Positions 17,468-27,957 of a stretch of DNA of 64,000 nt are shown piece by piece (the first letter of the stretch is position 1; each line of letters starts with the position of its first letter). The position numbers and the translations under genes are program-made. The notes below the pieces were generated by a model. The model searched no databases. It was given only the letters and a program-made list of their open reading frames with translations, and was not told the DNA's origin. Where the stretch lies: assembly GCA_963818225.1 (NCBI GenBank), contig CAWFRO010000010.1, forward strand, positions 62,001 through 126,000, in the 5' to 3' direction. The DNA is from Palsa-504 sp963818225. Its GTDB lineage: Bacteria > Actinomycetota > Actinomycetes > Streptosporangiales > Streptosporangiaceae.

Positions 17468-20400
17468 ATGCCTGAAAGCCTGCTGATCGCCAACCGGGGC
17501 GAGATCGCCGTGCGGATCGCGCGGACCGCCGGGGACCTCGGCGTGGAGACGGTAGCGGTCTACGCCGAAGACGACGCGGCCAGTTTGCATACGCGGGCGG
17601 CGGACCGGGCGGTCGCCCTCCCGGCGGCGGGAGTGCCGGCCTATCTCGACGGGGCGGCCATTATCGCCGCCGCTCAGGCCGCAGGGTGCGGCGCCGTTCA
17701 CCCGGGCTACGGTTTCCTGAGCGAGAACGGCGCGTTCGCGGCCGCCTGCGAGCAGGCCGGGCTGACCTTTGTCGGGCCCACCCCCGAAACCCTGGAGGTC
17801 TTCGGCGACAAGGCCGCGGCGCGGGTGCTGGCCGTGCGCTGCGGTGTGCCGGTGCTCGCGGGCATCAGCGCCGCGGTGACCCTGGAGGAGGCGCGGGACT
17901 TCCTGGCCGGCCTGGGGCCGGGCGGGGCCATCATGCTCAAGGCCGTGGCCGGCGGAGGCGGGCGGGGCATGCGGCCGGTGACGAGCCTGGCCGACCTCGA
18001 CCAGGCCTTCGCGCGGGCCGCGTCGGAGGCCCGCGGCGCCTTCGGCTCGGGTGAGCTGTACGTGGAAGAGCTGCTGACCCGGGCCCGGCACGTCGAGGTG
18101 CAGATCGTGGGAGACGGGACGGGCGCGGTCGCGCACCTGTGGGACCGCGAGTGCAGCCTGCAGCGCCAGCGCCAGAAGCTGATCGAGATCGCCCCGGCCT
18201 TCGGCCTGCCCGAGGCGGTGCGGGCCGGGATGCTGCACGCGGCGGTGACGCTCGGCGCGGCGGTGCGCTACCGCGGGGTCGGCACCGTCGAGTTCCTGGT
18301 CGACGCCCGCCCCGGCGCGGCCTCCCGGTTCGCCTTCATCGAGGCCAACGCCCGGCTGCAGGTCGAGCACACCGTCACCGAGACGGTGCTGGGCCGCGAT
18401 CTGGTGGCCATCCAGCTCAGCATCGCCGACGGCGCGGACCTGCGCGGCCTCGGGTTGACGCAGGACAGCGTGCCGGCCCCGCGGGGTGTGGCCCTGCAGG
18501 CGCGGGTGAACCTGGAGTCGATGACCGCCGATGGCTCGGCCCGGCCGGGCGGCGGCGTGCTCTCGGCCTATGACCAGCCCTCCGGGCCGGGCGTGCGCGT
18601 GGATGGATTCGGGTACGCCGGCTACGCGACCTCGGCGCGCTACGACCCGCTGCTGGCCAAGGTGATCGTCGCGGCCGACGACCTGGCCGCCGCCGCGGCC
18701 CGGGCTCGCCGGGCGCTGAGTGAGTTCAAGATCGGCGGGGTGCGGACCAACATCGCCTTCTTGCAGGCCCTGCTGAAGAGCTCGGCCCTGGCCGCGGGTG
18801 AGCTGCACACCCGGTACGTGGAGGAGCACGCCGCCGACCTGCTGGCCGCCGCCGGGGACCGGGCCCGTTATTTGAGCCGGCTGGCGCGCAGCAGCGCCGG
18901 GCGGGCGCCCGGGTCGACCCGATGGATCCTCTGGCGCTGCTGGACCTGCAGCCCGGTGCCGCGCCGGGCGCAGACGAGGCGGCCGACGCTGGGCCGCGGG
19001 CTGACTTCCCGCCCGGGCCTGAGGGCACGCTGGCGGTGCCCGCACCCATGCCGGGCGTGGTGATCAGCTATGCCGTGGCCGAGGGCCACATGGTGCTGCC
19101 GGGCCAGCCGGTGGCGGTCATGGAGGCCCTCAAGATGGAGCACGTGGTCCATAGCGAGGCAGCAGGCGTCGTGCGTGAGATCCCCCTGGAGGTCGGCGAC
19201 TCGATCTTCGAGGGCACCCCGATCTTGTTCATCGAGCCGCGGGAGGCAGACGGCGAATACGTGGACGCGGCAGCGCCCGACCCCGGGGAAATCCGCCCTG
19301 ACCTGGCCGAGGTCCAGCGCCTGCACTTCCTGGCTACCGACGAGGGCCGTCCGGCGGCCACGGGCAAGCGGCACGCCCAGGGCCGGCGCACCATCCGCGA
19401 GACCATCACCGACCTGTGCGATCCCGGCACGTTCACCGAGTACGGCCCGACGGTGACCGCCGCGCGGCTGCGCTCGGATACCTGGGACACCGTGGAAGAG
19501 CGGATGCTGCGCACCGCCGCGGACGGCATGGTGATCGGCGTCGGCCGGGTAAATGGGGATCTGGTCGGCCCGGAGAGCGCCCGGTGCGCCGTGGTGGCCT
19601 ACGACTACTCGGTGCTGGCTGGCACCCAGGGTGTCAAGAACCATCAGAAGACCGACCGCATGCTCCGGATTGCCCAGCGGTACAAGCTGCCTGTCGTGCT
19701 GTATTCCGAGGGCGGCGGTGGCCGCGCGGGCGGCGGCTCGGGGCCGCCGATCCCCGAGGGCGCCGCCCGCGCCATCGGAGCGCTGTCGACGCGGACCTGG
19801 CTCGAGCTCGGCAAACTGTCGGGGCTGGTGCCGATCGTGGGCATCAATTCGGGCTACTGCTTCGCCGGCAACGTGGTCCTGCTGGGCGCCTGCGACGTGA
19901 TCATCGCCACCCGGGACAGCTCCATCGGCATCGGCGGCCCGGCCATGATCGAGGGCGGCGGCCTGGGCGCCTATGCGCCCGGCGAGGTCGGGCCGGTGAG
20001 CATCCAGGAGCCCAACGGCGTGATCGACATCGTGGTGGACGACGAGGCCGAGGCCAACGCTGTCGCCAAGACCTACCTGTCCTACTTCCAGGGCCGCCTG
20101 GGGAGCTGGAGCGCGCACGACCAGCTGCCGTTGCGCCACATCGTCCCGGAGAACCGGCGTGCGGTCTACGACATCCGCACTGTGATCGAGACGCTGGCCG
20201 ACGTCGGCACCGTGCTGGAACTGCGCCCACGCTGGGCCACGTCGATGATCACCGCGTTCATCCGGGTCGAGGGCCACCCCGTCGGCGTGATCGCCAACAA
20301 CTCCGACTCGCCCTCGGGCGGGGCCGTGGAGAGCGCGGGCGCGGACAAGGCCTCGCGCTTCATGCAGCTCTGCGACGCATTCGACATCCCGATCCTGTCG

Positions 20401-20883
20401 CTGATCGACACGCCGGGAAACATGGTCGGGCCGGTGGCGGAGAAGACCGCGCTGATCCGGCACTGCGCGCGCATGTACGTGGCCGGCGCCAACCTCACCG
20501 TGCCCTACTTCAACGTGGTGCTGCGCAAGGCCTACGGCCTGGGCGCCATCGCCATGGCGGCCGGCAGTTTCGACGAGACGTTCTTCTCGATCTCCTGGCC
20601 GACCGGCGAGTTCGCGGGCATGGGCCTGGAAGGCCAGATCAAGCTGGGCCGCCGCGCCGAGCTGCAGGCCATTACCGACATCCCGGCCCGGCGGGCCCGT
20701 TACGACGAGCTGGTCGCCGACGCCTACGCCTGGGCCCGGGCCCTCAACGCGGGCATGGTGTTTGAGGTGGACGACGTCATCGACCCGGCTGACACGCGTC
20801 AATGGCTGGTCATGGGCCTGAACGCGATGCCGCCCAAGCCGGCCCGGGACGGCAAGAAACGCGCCTGGATCGACACCTGGTAA
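17468..20883 (+). CDS. Single-chain acyl-CoA carboxylase (biotin carboxylase, BCCP and carboxyltransferase), apparent frameshift
   Basis: The biotin carboxylase part (17468 to about 18860) starts SLLIANRGEIAVRIARTA. It has the ATP-grasp loop GGGGRGMRPV, DRECSLQRQRQKLIEIAP, and FIEANARLQVEHTVTE. The biotin carrier follows with APMPGVVISYAVAEG and the biotinyl-lysine motif EALKMEH (more often AMKM). The carboxyltransferase domain has GVNHQKTDR-like and IPILSLIDTPGNMVGP segments. The two frames meet around 18853-18870. One missing base would give AGDxx-LFEPAGAQQRRAGARVDP and a protein of about 1,138 residues, the length of single-chain carboxylases. The substrate (acetyl-, propionyl- or longer acyl-CoA) cannot be read from the sequence. 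No ribosome site precedes the ATG; transcripts may be leaderless. Confidence 0.82.
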
Positions 20884-20894
20884 CAGCGGCGCGC

Positions 20895-22042
20895 TCAGGC
20901 CGGCGGCGTCGATGGGCCGGCGCCATCGTGCTCGTCGCGGAAGGCGGCTAGGGCGGCGGCGTGCCCGGACTCGAGGGCGGCTTGCAGCAGGGCGCCGTCG
21001 GTGGCGAGGCGGCTGACCATGGGTGAGCCGGCGGCGGGGCGGATGGAGAACACGGCGGGCGGGGCTGGGGCCGGTGCGGGGCTCGCAGGCGGGGCGGGGG
21101 TGCCGGGTTGGGGGCGGCGGGCGGCCTCGTAGTCGGCGAGGAGCTGGTCGTCGGCGGCCCGCCGGGACTCGCGGGCCAGGAAGGCGGCGCGCAGGGCGGG
21201 GGTCTCGCGGCGCAGGGTGGTGCGCGCCAGCAGCCGGGATACGCGGGATACGCGGGATTGGTCGGAGGCGCGGGCCTGACGCAAGGCGCGGGTGGGCGGG
21301 GTGGGCGGGAGCCGTTGGCGTGCGGGTCGGGCTGGGAGATAGGGGCGCGGCGGGAACGCAGGACCAGTATGTGGGTGGCGCCCTGGGTGAGGGCAGTGCG
21401 GTAGGGGACGGACTCTGAGACGCCGGCGTCGTAGAAGCGGCGGCCGGCGAAGGTGACCGCCGGGCCGGCCAGCAGCGGGAGGGCGGCGCTGGCCCGCAGG
21501 GCCAGGCGCAGGTCGGCGGGGGTCCTGATGAACGGGTGCAGGTCGGTGGAGTCCCCGGTGCCGGCGTCGGTGGCCAGCGGATGCAGCTCCACCGGGCTGG
21601 CCAGCACCGCGGCGAAATCCATCGGGTACGTGGTCTGGTAGAGGTCCTCGACCAGCGCGCGGACGTCGGCCACCGGGCGGCCGCGCAGCAGCGCGGACCG
21701 GCGGATCAGGATCCGGGCGTATTCGGGCTCCGCCCAGCCGCGCAGGCCGTCGGGCCGGCTCACCAGCCAGGCGCCGGTGATCGCGCCGGCCGAGGCACCG
21801 TAGATCGCGTCGAAGGCCGGGACCAGGCCGAGCTCGTCCAGCGCGAGGGCCATGCCCGCGGATATGACGCCGCGCATGCCGCCGCCCTCGATGGCCAGGG
21901 CGATCCGCAGCCCGTCGTCCCGGGCGCCGGGCTGGCTGCACGCCTCCCGGCGGACCAAAAGCGCCCGCACCACCTCATGCGGACCGGCTTCATGATCGTG
22001 GCCAGTTTTGGACCGTATCTGGCCATTTCTGTCCATGATCAT
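20895..22042 (-). CDS. Patatin-like phospholipase, apparent frameshift near the C-terminus
   Basis: Patatins are serine acyl hydrolases with a Ser-Asp dyad. The oxyanion loop EGGGMRGVISAGM, the nucleophile elbow GASAGAITGAW and the catalytic Asp in FYDAGVSESVP are present. After SRRAPISQPDPHANGSRP the first frame degenerates to Pro/Ala. The next frame continues SRVSRLLARTTLRRETPALRA and ends at 20895. A single-base indel near 21290-21310, in a G-rich repeat, would join them. The start ATG overlaps the stop of the upstream helicase gene (ATGA), so the two are probably coupled. The true C-terminus is convergent with the carboxylase gene 11 bases away. Confidence 0.75.
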
Positions 22043-24483
22043 GGTTGCGGGGAGGAGGGCGGCTGGTGGGGGGCGAGGCGGGAGAGGGCTGGGGGGAGGT
22101 CGCCGTGGTGGACGACGGTGAGGCGGTGGGTGGCGCGGGTGAGGGCGACGTAGAGGTCGTGGCCGCCGGCCGGGGACTGGGACCAGATGCCGGCCGGATC
22201 GACCAGTACCACGCGGTCGAACTCCAGGCCTTTGGCCTGGCCGACGGTGAGCAGGGCGACCGGCGAGTCCAATACCTCGGAAGACTCGCCGGGCACCGCA
22301 TCGGGCAGGGCCCGGGCCAGCTCGCCGATCCGTGCCGCGGGGGCGATGACGGCCAGCTTTCCGCCGTCGGGCATGTCGGCCAGCTCCGCATCGACCACCG
22401 CTGCGGCTCCGGTGGCCAACGGGTCCTGCGGGGAAGCTGAGGTCTGCGGGGTATGGGGAAGATGGCTCTGTGGGGAAGGTGAGATTTTAACCGCGCGCGG
22501 CGAGATGCCTTCTTCGCGGACCGATTCGGGGGGCTGCTCGCCGGGGGCGACCGCGGCGAGCACGTCGCCGGCCACGGCCATGATCTCGGCCGGAGTGCGG
22601 TAGTTCACCGTGAGGCGTTCCTCCCGCCACCGGCCGCCGACGTAGGAGTCGAGCATCTGCGCCCAGGAGCGGGCGCCGGCCGCGCTCCCGCGCTGGGCCA
22701 CGTCGCCGACCACGGTCAGCGACCGGGTGGGGATGCGCCGCATCACCATCCGCCAGGCCATCGCGGACAGCTCCTGCGCCTCGTCGACGATCACGTGGCC
22801 GTAGGCCCAGGAGGGGTCGGCCCAGGCCCGTTCGGCGGTAGTGAGCTGCTGGCCGGGGTCGCGGTTCCAGTCGGCCAGGGTGGCGGCGTCCACCAGACCG
22901 CCCTCGGCCACGCCGGTGATCTCCAGCACCTCGCGGGCGTACCGCTCCTCGGCCCGGCGCTCCCGGTCTGAGGCCCGGCGCCGCCGCTTGTCGGCCGAGT
23001 CGTCGCTGCCGAGCAGCTGGGCCGCTTCATCCAGCAGCGGGACGTCGGCCACGGTCCACGCGTCGGGGGCGTGCGGGCGGGCCAGCACGGTTCGCTGCGC
23101 CGCAGAAAGAGCCGGGGCGGCGCGGCGGAGCGCGCCTTCCTCAGCCAGCAGCCCGGCGACCAGCCGTTGCGGGGTCAGGTACGGCCACAGGTCGTTGAGC
23201 GCGGCCCGGACCGGCGGCTCGTCCCACAGCCGGGCCCGGGCGTACGGCAGGTCGTCGGGGTCCAGGTCGCGGCCGAGGGCGGCGGCCTCAGCCGCGGCGA
23301 GCGCGCTGAGCACCTCGGTGACGAACAGCTTGCGGGCCACGTTGTGCGGCCTGCGCAGGCCGCGGGCCCGGTCGCGAGCACGCACGGCGGTCTCCCGCGG
23401 CACGGTCATCCGCACCCCGTCGGCGGTGATCTCCAGGTCGCCCCGGGGCACCCGCTGGCGATCGCGCACGGCGCGGCGCAGCACGCCGACCATCTCCTCA
23501 TCGCCCTTGATCTCGGCGGCGGCCTGGTCGTCATCGGGCGCGGCGGTGACGCCGGGGAACAGCTCGGCCATGGAGGTGAGCACCACGTCGGTCTCGCCGA
23601 GGGACGGCAGGACCTGGCTGATGTAGCGGAGGAAGGTGGCGTTCGGGCCGATGACCAGGACGCCGCGCCGTTCGAGGGTCCTGCGGTGGGTGTAGAGCAG
23701 GTAGGCGGCGCGGTGCAGGGCCGCGACCGTCTTGCCGGTACCCGGGCCGCCCTGCACGACCAGCACGCCCTGCAGGCCGGCCCGGATGACCCGGTCCTGC
23801 TCGGCCTGGATGGTGGCCACCACGTCGGTCATCCGGCCGGTGCGGCCGCTGGTGATGCTGGCGATCAGCATGGCCTCGCCGGACAGCGTCTGGCGGTCCG
23901 GCTCGGACAGCTGGTCCAGGTCGAACACCTCGTCGTCGACGCCGGTGACGGTGCGGCCGGAGGTGTAGATGTGGCGGCGGCGGATCAGGCCGTCCGGGTC
24001 CTTGGGGGTGGCGGCGTAGAACGGCCGGGCCGCGGGCGCGCGCCAGTCGATCAGCCGCGGCTCGTGCTCGTCGTCGCGCAGGCCGATCCGGCCGATGTAC
24101 AGCGTGCCCGGGGGCTGGTCCTCGCCGGCACCGGGTGGTTCGCTGCCGACGGCACCGGCCGGTTCGCCGCCGCCGGGGCCGGGTGGTTCGCCGCCGACGG
24201 CGGCAGCCGACGGGCGGCCGTCGGTGCGGCCGAAGACCATGCCGCGCTCGACGGCGTTCAGCTGGGCCAGCCGCCTGCTCTGCTCGGACGCGGTGAGATC
24301 CCGCTCCAGCCGGGCCTGGAGCGTGCCGCCCGCGCCGCCGCTGGCCAGCGAGCCGGCCAGGGCCCGCTCGGTGCGCTCACGCGCCGCGTCCAGCAAGCCG
24401 TACAGCATGTCCACGTACGCTTGCTCCTGGCGGACCGCCTCCGCGGGGCCTGCGGCCACGGAATTGGCTTGGCTAGACGTCAT
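22039..24483 (-). CDS. HelD-like superfamily I ATPase/helicase
   Basis: HelD proteins are UvrD-related ATPases that bind RNA polymerase and release it from DNA; some actinobacterial forms (HelR) give rifamycin tolerance. The N-terminal helical arm (EQAYVDMLYGLLDAARERTE) is typical. Walker A is VVQGGPGTGKTVAALHRAAY. Helicase motifs include HVIVDEAQELSAMAWRM, TVVGDVAQRGS, LTVNYRTPAEIM and VALTRATHRLTVV. Length of 814 residues is normal for the actinobacterial class. I searched the upstream region for the palindromic rifamycin-associated element by eye and did not see it, so I do not call it HelR. Confidence 0.85.
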   Translation of the reverse strand: MTSSQANSVAAGPAEAVRQEQAYVDMLYGLLDAARERTERALAGSLASGGAGGTLQARLERDLTASEQSRRLAQLNAVERGMVFGRTDGRPSAAAVGGEPPGPGGGEPAGAVGSEPPGAGEDQPPGTLYIGRIGLRDDEHEPRLIDWRAPAARPFYAATPKDPDGLIRRRHIYTSGRTVTGVDDEVFDLDQLSEPDRQTLSGEAMLIASITSGRTGRMTDVVATIQAEQDRVIRAGLQGVLVVQGGPGTGKTVAALHRAAYLLYTHRRTLERRGVLVIGPNATFLRYISQVLPSLGETDVVLTSMAELFPGVTAAPDDDQAAAEIKGDEEMVGVLRRAVRDRQRVPRGDLEITADGVRMTVPRETAVRARDRARGLRRPHNVARKLFVTEVLSALAAAEAAALGRDLDPDDLPYARARLWDEPPVRAALNDLWPYLTPQRLVAGLLAEEGALRRAAPALSAAQRTVLARPHAPDAWTVADVPLLDEAAQLLGSDDSADKRRRRASDRERRAEERYAREVLEITGVAEGGLVDAATLADWNRDPGQQLTTAERAWADPSWAYGHVIVDEAQELSAMAWRMVMRRIPTRSLTVVGDVAQRGSAAGARSWAQMLDSYVGGRWREERLTVNYRTPAEIMAVAGDVLAAVAPGEQPPESVREEGISPRAVKISPSPQSHLPHTPQTSASPQDPLATGAAAVVDAELADMPDGGKLAVIAPAARIGELARALPDAVPGESSEVLDSPVALLTVGQAKGLEFDRVVLVDPAGIWSQSPAGGHDLYVALTRATHRLTVVHHGDLPPALSRLAPHQPPSSPQP

Positions 24484-24851
24484 ATTTCGTGATATACTTT
24501 CTTAATTATGTCTTGACCGGATTAACGGGTTTTCGCCTAGTTGGTCAAGTTTAGCAGCTGACCCATCCGCTTGGCTCCTGAGCTGCGACGCAATGACCCG
24601 ACGGGCGGCTATATAAAGGCCCGCGACATTACCGGGAAATGGCCAGGGTATTACCAGCGGCCGCCGGTCCGCATCGGGCCGCGCGCGGGTTACCGGGCAC
24701 GCCGCGGGCACGCTGCGGCTCCGGTCGCGACGGCCGGGCTGCGGCCGCGCGGCGGACGGGGCGCGATCCCGGGGGGGACGCCGGGCAGCGGGAATGCCTA
24801 GGATGTTTACGGTGCCGAGGGCACGACTTGCCGTCCAGGAGGAGCTTGAAC
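24484..24851. other. Divergent promoter region between the HelD-like gene and aceB
   Basis: A 368-bp gap. The first 80 bp are unusually AT-rich for this genome (CGTGATATACTTTCTTAATT) and probably hold the promoter of the leftward HelD-like gene. The remainder is GC-rich; an open frame continues upstream of aceB (from 24639) but carries no recognisable protein. AGGAGGAG lies about eight bases before the aceB ATG. Confidence 0.5.
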
Positions 24852-26456
24852 ATGCCGGGAACCGAACGCGTGGAGATCACCGGGCCGAACGGTGATCGCT
24901 TCGACGAGATCCTCACGCCGCAGGCCATCGACCTCATCGCCACCCTCCACGCGGAGCTCGGACCCCGCCGTCAGGAGCTGCTGGCCGCGCGGCGCCGCCG
25001 CCAGGCCGAGTTCTCCCGCGGCGCGATGCTCGACTTCCTGCCCGAGACCGAGCACATCCGCTCCGACCCGAACTGGCGGGTGGCGCCGCCCGCGCCCGGC
25101 CTGGTCGACCGGCGGGTCGAGATCACCGGGCCGACCGAGCGCCGGATGACGATCAACGCCCTGAACTCGGGGGCCAACGTGTGGCTGGCCGACTTCGAGG
25201 ACGCCAACACCCCGCTGTGGGAGAACATGATCGGCGGCCAGCTCAACCTCAAGGACGCGCTGGACCGCACCATCGAGTTCCGCACCGCCGAGGGCCGCGA
25301 GTACGCGCTGCACCCGGACGAGGAGCTGGCCACGATCGTGGTCCGGCCGCGGGGCTGGCACCTGGACGAGAAGCACATCCTGGTCGACGGCCAGCGGGCC
25401 TCCGGCAGCCTGGTCGACTTCGCGCTGTACATGGCCGCCTCCGCGCAGAAGCAGATCGACAAGGGCAAGGGCCCGTACTTCTACCTGGCCAAGAACGAGA
25501 GCCACCTGGAAGCGCGGCTGTGGAACGACGCGTTCAACCTGGCCCAGGACGCGCTGGGCATCCCGCGCGGCACGATCCGGGCCACGGTGCTGATCGAGAC
25601 GATCCCGGCGGCGTTCGAGATGGAGGAGATCCTCTACGAGCTGCGGGACCATTCGGCCGGGCTGAACGCAGGCCGCTGGGACTACCTGTTCAGCATGATC
25701 AAGAAGTTCCGCACCCGGGGCCGGGAGTTCGTCCTGCCCGAGCGCAACTCGGTCACGATGACCGCCCCGTTCATGCGCTCCTACACCGAGCTGCTGGTCA
25801 AGACCTGCCATCGCCGCGGCGCGCACGCGATGGGCGGCATGGCCGCGTTCATCCCCAACCGGCGCGACCCCGAGGTCAACGAGGTGGCGCTGGCCAAGGT
25901 GCGGGAGGACAAGCTGCGTGAGTCGTCCGACGGCTTCGACGGCTCCTGGGTGGCCCATCCGGACCTGGTCCCGATCTGCAAGGAGGTCTTCGACTCGGTC
26001 CTCGGGTCGAACCCGAACCAGATCGGCAAGACCCGCGAGGACGTCGAGGTCAGCGCGCAGGACCTGCTCGCGGTGAGCAAGACGCCGGGCGTGATCACCG
26101 AGGCCGGGCTGCGCAACGACATCAGCGTCGGGCTGCAGTACCTGGCCACCTGGCTGGGCGGCAACGGCGCGGTGGCCATCTTCAACCTGATGGAGGACGC
26201 GGCCACCGCGGAGATCTCCCGGTCTCAGGTGTGGCAGTGGATCCACAACGACATCGTGCTGGACAACGGGACGGTGGTGACCAGGGAACTGGTCGAGCAG
26301 CTCATCGACGAGGAGCTGAGCAAGATCCGTGCCGCGGCCGGGGACGGATTCAACGCGGAGCGGTACGGCCAGGCGGTCGCGCTGTTCACCGAGGTGGCGC
26401 TGGCCGACGACTTCGTCGACTTCCTCACCTTGCCCGCCTACGAGCGCATGCCCTGA
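24852..26456 (+). CDS. aceB: Malate synthase A
   Basis: Malate synthase condenses glyoxylate with acetyl-CoA to malate. The A-type (about 534 residues) is recognised by GANVWLADFEDANTPLWENM, RGWHLDEKHILVDG, LIETIPAAFEMEEILYELRD, GLNAGRWDYLFSMIKKF and MGGMAAFIPNRRDPEVN. The C-terminal half has VSVGLQYLATWLGGNG-like sequence. The ATG at 24852 has a strong AGGAGGAG. It is followed 22 bp later by glcD, then glcE and glcF, all on the same strand. Glycolate oxidised by GlcDEF would yield glyoxylate for this enzyme. No isocitrate lyase gene is in the window. Confidence 0.93.
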   Translation: MPGTERVEITGPNGDRFDEILTPQAIDLIATLHAELGPRRQELLAARRRRQAEFSRGAMLDFLPETEHIRSDPNWRVAPPAPGLVDRRVEITGPTERRMTINALNSGANVWLADFEDANTPLWENMIGGQLNLKDALDRTIEFRTAEGREYALHPDEELATIVVRPRGWHLDEKHILVDGQRASGSLVDFALYMAASAQKQIDKGKGPYFYLAKNESHLEARLWNDAFNLAQDALGIPRGTIRATVLIETIPAAFEMEEILYELRDHSAGLNAGRWDYLFSMIKKFRTRGREFVLPERNSVTMTAPFMRSYTELLVKTCHRRGAHAMGGMAAFIPNRRDPEVNEVALAKVREDKLRESSDGFDGSWVAHPDLVPICKEVFDSVLGSNPNQIGKTREDVEVSAQDLLAVSKTPGVITEAGLRNDISVGLQYLATWLGGNGAVAIFNLMEDAATAEISRSQVWQWIHNDIVLDNGTVVTRELVEQLIDEELSKIRAAAGDGFNAERYGQAVALFTEVALADDFVDFLTLPAYERMP

Positions 26457-26478
26457 CTCCCCCGCCGCGAGGTGCGAG

Positions 26479-27957
26479 ATGACCACGAGCATCGAGGCGC
26501 TGGCCCCGCGGCTGCGGGAGATCTGCGGCGCGGGCCACGTCATCACCGACCCGCTGGAGCTGCGCACCTACGAGTGCGACGGCCTCACCTCGCACCGCTG
26601 CGTGCCCGCGCTGGCGGTGCTGCCGGCCACATCGGCCGAGGTGGCTTCGGTGGTCGGCGCGTGCGCGGCGGCCGGGGTGCCGTTCGTGGCCCGCGGCAGC
26701 GGCACGGGGCTGTCCGGCGGCGCGCTCCCGCGTTCCGATGGTGTACTGATCGTGATGTCCCGGATGCGTTCGGTCATCGAGATTGACCCGGTGCGCCGGC
26801 GGGCCGTGGTGGAGCCGGGCGTCACGAACCTGGCCGTGAGCAAGGCGGCGGCGCCGTTCGGGCTGTTCTACGCGCCCGACCCGTCCAGCCAGGTGGTCTG
26901 CTCGGTGGGCGGCAACGTGGCGGAGAACTCCGGCGGCGCGCACTGCCTCAAGTACGGTTTCACCGTGCACCACGTGACCGGGGTGGAGATCGTCACGCCG
27001 TCCGGCGAGCTGGCCTGGCTCGGCGACGGGACCGGCGTCACCACCGGGTACGACCTGCTCGGCGCGTTCACCGGCTCGGAGGGCACGCTCGGCATCGTGA
27101 CCAAGATCGTGGTCAAGCTGATGCCGGTGCCCGAGGTCGTGCACACCCTGCTGGCCGCGTACGCCAGCACCAGCGAGGGCGGCCGGGCGGTGTCGGACAT
27201 CATCGCGGCCGGCATCATGCCCGCGGCCATCGAGATGATGGACGCGCTGTCCATCGAAGCGGCCGAGGCGGCCGTGCACTGCGACTACCCGGCGGGCGCG
27301 GGCGCGGTGCTGATCGTGGAGCTGGACGGGCCCGCGGCCGAGGTCGAGGCGGAGCTGGCCACCGTGCGGGCGTTGTGCGAGAAGGCCGGCGCGACCGAGC
27401 TGCGGGCGGCCGACGACCCGGTCGAGCGGGCCCTGATCTGGGCAGGCCGCAAATCGGCGTTCGCCGCGGTGGGCCGGATCAGCCCGGCCTACATCGTGCA
27501 GGACGGCGTGGTGCCGCGGACCTCGCTGGGCGCGGTGCTGGACCGGATCGCCTCGCTGTCGGCCGAGGCCGGGATCCGGGTGGCCAACGTGTTCCACGCC
27601 GGTGACGGGAACCTGCACCCGCTGGTGCTGTACGACGACGCGGTGCCCGGCCAGGCCGAGGCGGCGGAGGAGCTGTCCGCGGCGATCCTGGACGCGTGCC
27701 TGGCTCAGGGCGGCTCGATCACCGGCGAGCACGGCGTCGGGGTGGACAAGTCCCGGTACATGCCGAAGATGTTCGGCGCCGCCGACCTGGACACCATGCA
27801 GCTGGTCCGCTGCGCGTTCGACCCGGCCAGCTTGTGCAACCCCGGCAAGATCTTCCCCACGCCGCGGCTGTGCGGCGAGGTCCCGGGCCATCACCGGGCG
27901 GCGGGTCCCGGGGCGGGGCATTCCGCGGTAGCGGCCGGCCAGGCGGAGATCTTCTAG
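26479..27957 (+). CDS. glcD: Glycolate oxidase FAD-linked subunit GlcD
   Basis: GlcD is the FAD-containing subunit of glycolate dehydrogenase. The FAD-binding motifs are VARGSGTGLSGGALP, DPSSQVVCSVGGNVAENSGG and TGSEGTLGIVTKIV. The C-terminal cap has VANVFHAGDGNLHPLV and GSITGEHGVGVDKSRYM, diagnostic of the family. The length is 492 residues. The ATG is preceded by GAGGTG. The stop is immediately followed by the glcE ATG, so the subunits are probably coupled. A D-lactate dehydrogenase role cannot be excluded on sequence alone, but the glcE and glcF neighbours favour glycolate. Confidence 0.9.
   Translation: MTTSIEALAPRLREICGAGHVITDPLELRTYECDGLTSHRCVPALAVLPATSAEVASVVGACAAAGVPFVARGSGTGLSGGALPRSDGVLIVMSRMRSVIEIDPVRRRAVVEPGVTNLAVSKAAAPFGLFYAPDPSSQVVCSVGGNVAENSGGAHCLKYGFTVHHVTGVEIVTPSGELAWLGDGTGVTTGYDLLGAFTGSEGTLGIVTKIVVKLMPVPEVVHTLLAAYASTSEGGRAVSDIIAAGIMPAAIEMMDALSIEAAEAAVHCDYPAGAGAVLIVELDGPAAEVEAELATVRALCEKAGATELRAADDPVERALIWAGRKSAFAAVGRISPAYIVQDGVVPRTSLGAVLDRIASLSAEAGIRVANVFHAGDGNLHPLVLYDDAVPGQAEAAEELSAAILDACLAQGGSITGEHGVGVDKSRYMPKMFGAADLDTMQLVRCAFDPASLCNPGKIFPTPRLCGEVPGHHRAAGPGAGHSAVAAGQAEIF

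Noticed and set aside
18868..20802. 644-codon open frame antisense to the carboxylase
   Set aside because: Mirrors a conserved carboxyltransferase gene; no recognisable domain, Arg/His/Asp-rich shadow composition.
22033..22044. Palindrome CCATGATCATGG at the patatin start
   Set aside because: It arises from the overlap of two start-like ATGs; too simple to call an operator.
24484..24560. Rifamycin-associated element upstream of the HelD-like gene
   Set aside because: I looked for the 19-bp palindrome known for HelR genes and did not find it.
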